Shown here: piece after piece, positions 62,450-64,000 of the stretch
Layout: the number at the start of each line of letters is the position of its first letter
Numbering within the stretch: position 1 is the first letter of the stretch
Origin: Tindallia californiensis
GTDB lineage: Bacteria > Bacillota > Clostridia > Peptostreptococcales > Tindalliaceae
NCBI RefSeq assembly: GCF_900107405.1
Contig: NZ_FNPV01000008.1
Coordinates: forward strand, 1 to 64,000
DNA: 64,000 nucleotides
Direction: 5' to 3'
Program-made: the position numbers and the translations under genes
The notes under the pieces: model-generated
Told to the model about the DNA's origin: nothing
What the model saw: only the letters and a program-made list of their open reading frames with translations
The model's database searches: none

Positions 62450-62860
62450 TTACTCTCTAATCTCATCCTGTTTTTCTTTGCTTCCCCGATCCATCACCGG
62501 CTTTATTAAATCCAGATCTATCAGTTGGAGATCCGGTAAATCTTCATCTCGATAGGTCCGCAATGAATTTAATTTCCCGTCCTTCCCCTTAAAGGAGTTC
62601 AGTAAGGAAAAGACCTGTTCCAAGGTTTGTAATGACGTCATATGAAGCGAATCAGCCCAGTCAGATATTACCACGGTGCGATAAGGAGTTTCATAGGGCT
62701 TAATGCTGCCTACCAGGGGATGGGATATGATCTGATGACCGGTATGAACCAGATCCCGTACTTTTCGCAACACAGCTTCGTAATCTCCTTCTACCCAAAG
62801 TAGGGGTATCAGACTTCCCTCCAACTCTTTTTTCACCATTGGATTATTAGTTACTACCAT
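62450..62860 (-). CDS. grdX: GrdX
   Basis: A 136-residue GrdX, a small protein of unknown function that precedes glycine reductase genes in many Stickland fermenters. It has the pattern of the family: VTNNPMVKKEL near the start and HPLVGSIKPYETPYRTVVIS in the middle. It lies directly after the glycine riboswitch terminator and is the first gene of the operon. The ribosome site is modest (GATAGG). Confidence 0.88.
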   Translation of the reverse strand: MVVTNNPMVKKELEGSLIPLLWVEGDYEAVLRKVRDLVHTGHQIISHPLVGSIKPYETPYRTVVISDWADSLHMTSLQTLEQVFSLLNSFKGKDGKLNSLRTYRDEDLPDLQLIDLDLIKPVMDRGSKEKQDEIRE

Positions 62861-62920
62861 CCTATCACCGCCAGGGATAAATTATTTCATTCACGTGAAA
62901 CGATTCATGATCACCAGTTC

Positions 62921-62962
62921 GAAAAAACAAAAAGAGCAAACAAGACACTGTCCTGTTTGCTC
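62921..62962 (-). terminator. Terminator of the glycine riboswitch expression platform
   Basis: GAGCAAACAGG (62962-62952, minus strand) pairs with CTTGTTTGCTC (62944-62934) around a short loop, followed by TTTTTGTTTTTT. The 5' arm directly follows the second aptamer, so glycine binding can disrupt the terminator and switch the operon on. Confidence 0.85.
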
Positions 62963-63145
62963 TGTATTGGTACCTGAGAGTTTCTCCCTGTTGATCAGCA
63001 ATCTTCAACAAGACTTGCTCCTTCGGTGCTTTCGCTTTCCAGAGATCTGTCCGCATGCGGTCTTTTTGCCTGAGAAATTCACTAACGCTGTTCGGCGGTT
63101 AGCTTTTACCTTCGGCGGCCCATCATCGGACTCTCTCCCACATAC
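62963..63145 (-). ncRNA. Tandem glycine riboswitch (gcvT type)
   Basis: On the minus strand two glycine aptamers follow each other. The first (about 63140-63050) has GGGAGAG, GCCGCCGAAGG and TCTCAGGCAAAA. The second (about 63050-62965) has ATCTCTGG, GCACCGAAGGAGCAA and GAAACTCTCAGG. These are the conserved cores of the family. The arrangement before grdX, with a terminator following, implies glycine-induced transcription of the reductase operon. Confidence 0.95.
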
Positions 63146-63207
63146 ATCATCCAGTATTTTTATGAAGTTATCAAGAAAGTTTCACACTGACATCGATCTT
63201 TGTAATC

Positions 63208-63236
63208 ATTGTATAACGTTTTCCTATAAAAATCAA
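63208..63236 (-). promoter_or_regulatory. Promoter of the glycine reductase operon
   Basis: TTGATT (63236-63231) and TACAAT (63213-63208) on the minus strand have a 17-base spacer. They lie about 65 bases before the first aptamer. Confidence 0.6.
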
Positions 63237-63623
63237 TCTTTTTTTGATAATAAATTAACAAAATTTCAAAGTGCGCTATTCAGCCCCAGGCAAGCTTTGT
63301 CGCTCTTCCAACCGAATATCAGTAATCACAAACAGGATGCTTAGTTTCTGCTGCGATCTTGTCTGGATCTCTGCCATGACTACCAATGCTTGGACATAAG
63401 CATCCTCTTTTTTGAAAAACAAGAAGCCTAAAGGCGCCTGTTTTGAACCTTCCAATCAACACATTACAATTAGTAAGGAAAAAACGCTCATAATTTTGTG
63501 TAAAAGCACTAATGTCATTTTCTTTAGAGTATTGTGAAATAATGGTAAAATTAAGATGTAAGCAATCGAAAAATAGCAGTGTCAGAAGATGAATGCAACG
63601 TAATATTAAAAGGAGGTTTTTTA
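63237..63623. other. Intergenic region with unassigned structure
   Basis: On the minus strand a 59-codon frame (about 63458-63279, ending RQSLPGAE) has a TTG start but no ribosome site and no recognised family. On the plus strand AGGATGCTTA (about 63335-63344) and TAAGCATCCT (63397-63406) form a 10-base stem followed by CTTTTTT; this looks like a terminator after a short structured transcript. I cannot assign either. The promoter of the XdhB-like gene should lie in 63480-63600. Confidence 0.35.
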
Positions 63624-64000
63624 ATGATAAGTAAGTTCAATTATTCAAAACCCCAGACAACGCAAGAAGCCATCGATTTTTTATCAGCTAATCCGGGGAC
63701 TAAAATCTTGGCCGGCGGTACAGATCTTATGATATCGCTTCGAAGGAACGTAGAGATGGTGGATAACATTTTAGATGTCAAAGGAATTGAAGAACTTCAT
63801 CGATTTGACTATAAAAATGGTGAAGGTCTTTATATCGGAGCCACTGTATTAGTCAATGAATTAGCTGAGTCTGATACTGTGATTGAAAAATATCCTGCAC
63901 TTTCACAAGCTGCAGGCTCTTTAGCTTCCTATCAATTGAGAAACAGAGCAACCCTTGTGGGCAATATTTGCAATGCATCGCCTGGAGCAGATCTTTCATC
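63624..64000 (+). CDS. FAD-binding subunit of a xanthine dehydrogenase-type enzyme (partial)
   Basis: The first 125 codons of a CoxM/XdhB-type FAD subunit; the gene runs off the right edge. The FAD-binding motif ILAGGTDLMISLRRN lies near residue 30 and the second flavin motif, QLRNRATLVGNICNASPGADL, near 105-125. AAAGGAGG precedes the ATG. Such subunits pass electrons between a molybdenum subunit and NAD; partners should lie to the right. Substrate (purine, nicotinate or other) cannot be read from this part. Confidence 0.92.
   Translation, partial: MISKFNYSKPQTTQEAIDFLSANPGTKILAGGTDLMISLRRNVEMVDNILDVKGIEELHRFDYKNGEGLYIGATVLVNELAESDTVIEKYPALSQAAGSLASYQLRNRATLVGNICNASPGADLS

Noticed and set aside
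62865-63056. Frame across the grd leader
   Set aside because: It translates the second glycine aptamer; this is a riboswitch and not protein.

Overview
The window looks like the chromosome of an anaerobic, amino-acid-fermenting Clostridia-type Firmicute. The evidence is a complete glycine reductase operon with two in-frame UGA (selenocysteine) codons, a tungsten aldehyde oxidoreductase, a double-cubane iron-sulfur protein, selenium-associated YedF, AGGAGG-type ribosome sites and frequent TTG/GTG starts. Sodium-linked carriers (alanine/glycine symporter, NhaC antiporter) and betaine-related genes would fit a salt- or alkali-adapted relative of Tindallia, Natronincola or Alkaliphilus. That placement is inference. 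No rRNA, tRNA, CRISPR array or intact insertion sequence was seen. Most genes are on the minus strand.

Layout. 1-0.85 kb: a Flp-type pilin gene and the repeated leader of a probable second copy beyond the left edge. 0.84-2.2 kb: Na+:alanine/glycine symporter. 2.3-6.6 kb: ABC exporter operon with a lipoprotein. 6.7-9.3 kb: MocR-type regulator divergent from pdxS with a clear operator; no pdxT. 9.4-14.6 kb: BMP/DUF3798-type ABC importer. 14.9-16 kb: lone PTS IIC-like protein. 16.1-17.7 kb: pyrBI behind a PyrR attenuator. 17.7-23.5 kb: polyphosphate genes (ppx, ppk1, ppx) with a tctA relic between them. 23.7-33.4 kb: an eleven-gene operon recognised as the Sao-type system (ABC importer, thioredoxin-like protein, efflux permease, Cys-Cys-COOH protein) plus a double-cubane protein and a second ABC cassette. 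34.5-40.2 kb: Fe-alcohol dehydrogenase, MoaD-like protein and tungsten AOR, divergent from a GbsR-type regulator and a betaine-type binding protein. 40.3-43.5 kb: ABC importer with a TudS-like desulfidase. 43.7-48.3 kb: mscS, DUF951, yedF and small membrane proteins. 47.9-54.2 kb: a sigma-54-controlled operon (MalY-type lyase, D-cysteine desulfhydrase-like enzyme, NhaC) and its activator. 54.2-55.7 kb: secreted transglutaminase-like protein. 55.9-63.2 kb: grdX-grdE-grdB-trxA-grdA-grdC-grdD behind a tandem glycine riboswitch. 63.6 kb to the edge: start of a xanthine-dehydrogenase-type FAD subunit.

How it fits together. Glycine import (symporter) feeds the riboswitch-controlled glycine reductase. 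YedF belongs to selenium metabolism. The GbsR/Fe-ADH/AOR cluster could make glycine betaine from choline without oxygen, for osmoprotection or as a Stickland acceptor. Several units handle thiol, selenium or thiophilic chemistry: the Sao-type operon, TudS, the cysteine-lyase operon and the Grd proteins. The most unusual observations are the Sao-type operon with an in-frame UGA in its permease followed by a SECIS-like hairpin, and the GbsR-AOR-ADH regulon with a shared operator motif in both divergent promoters.
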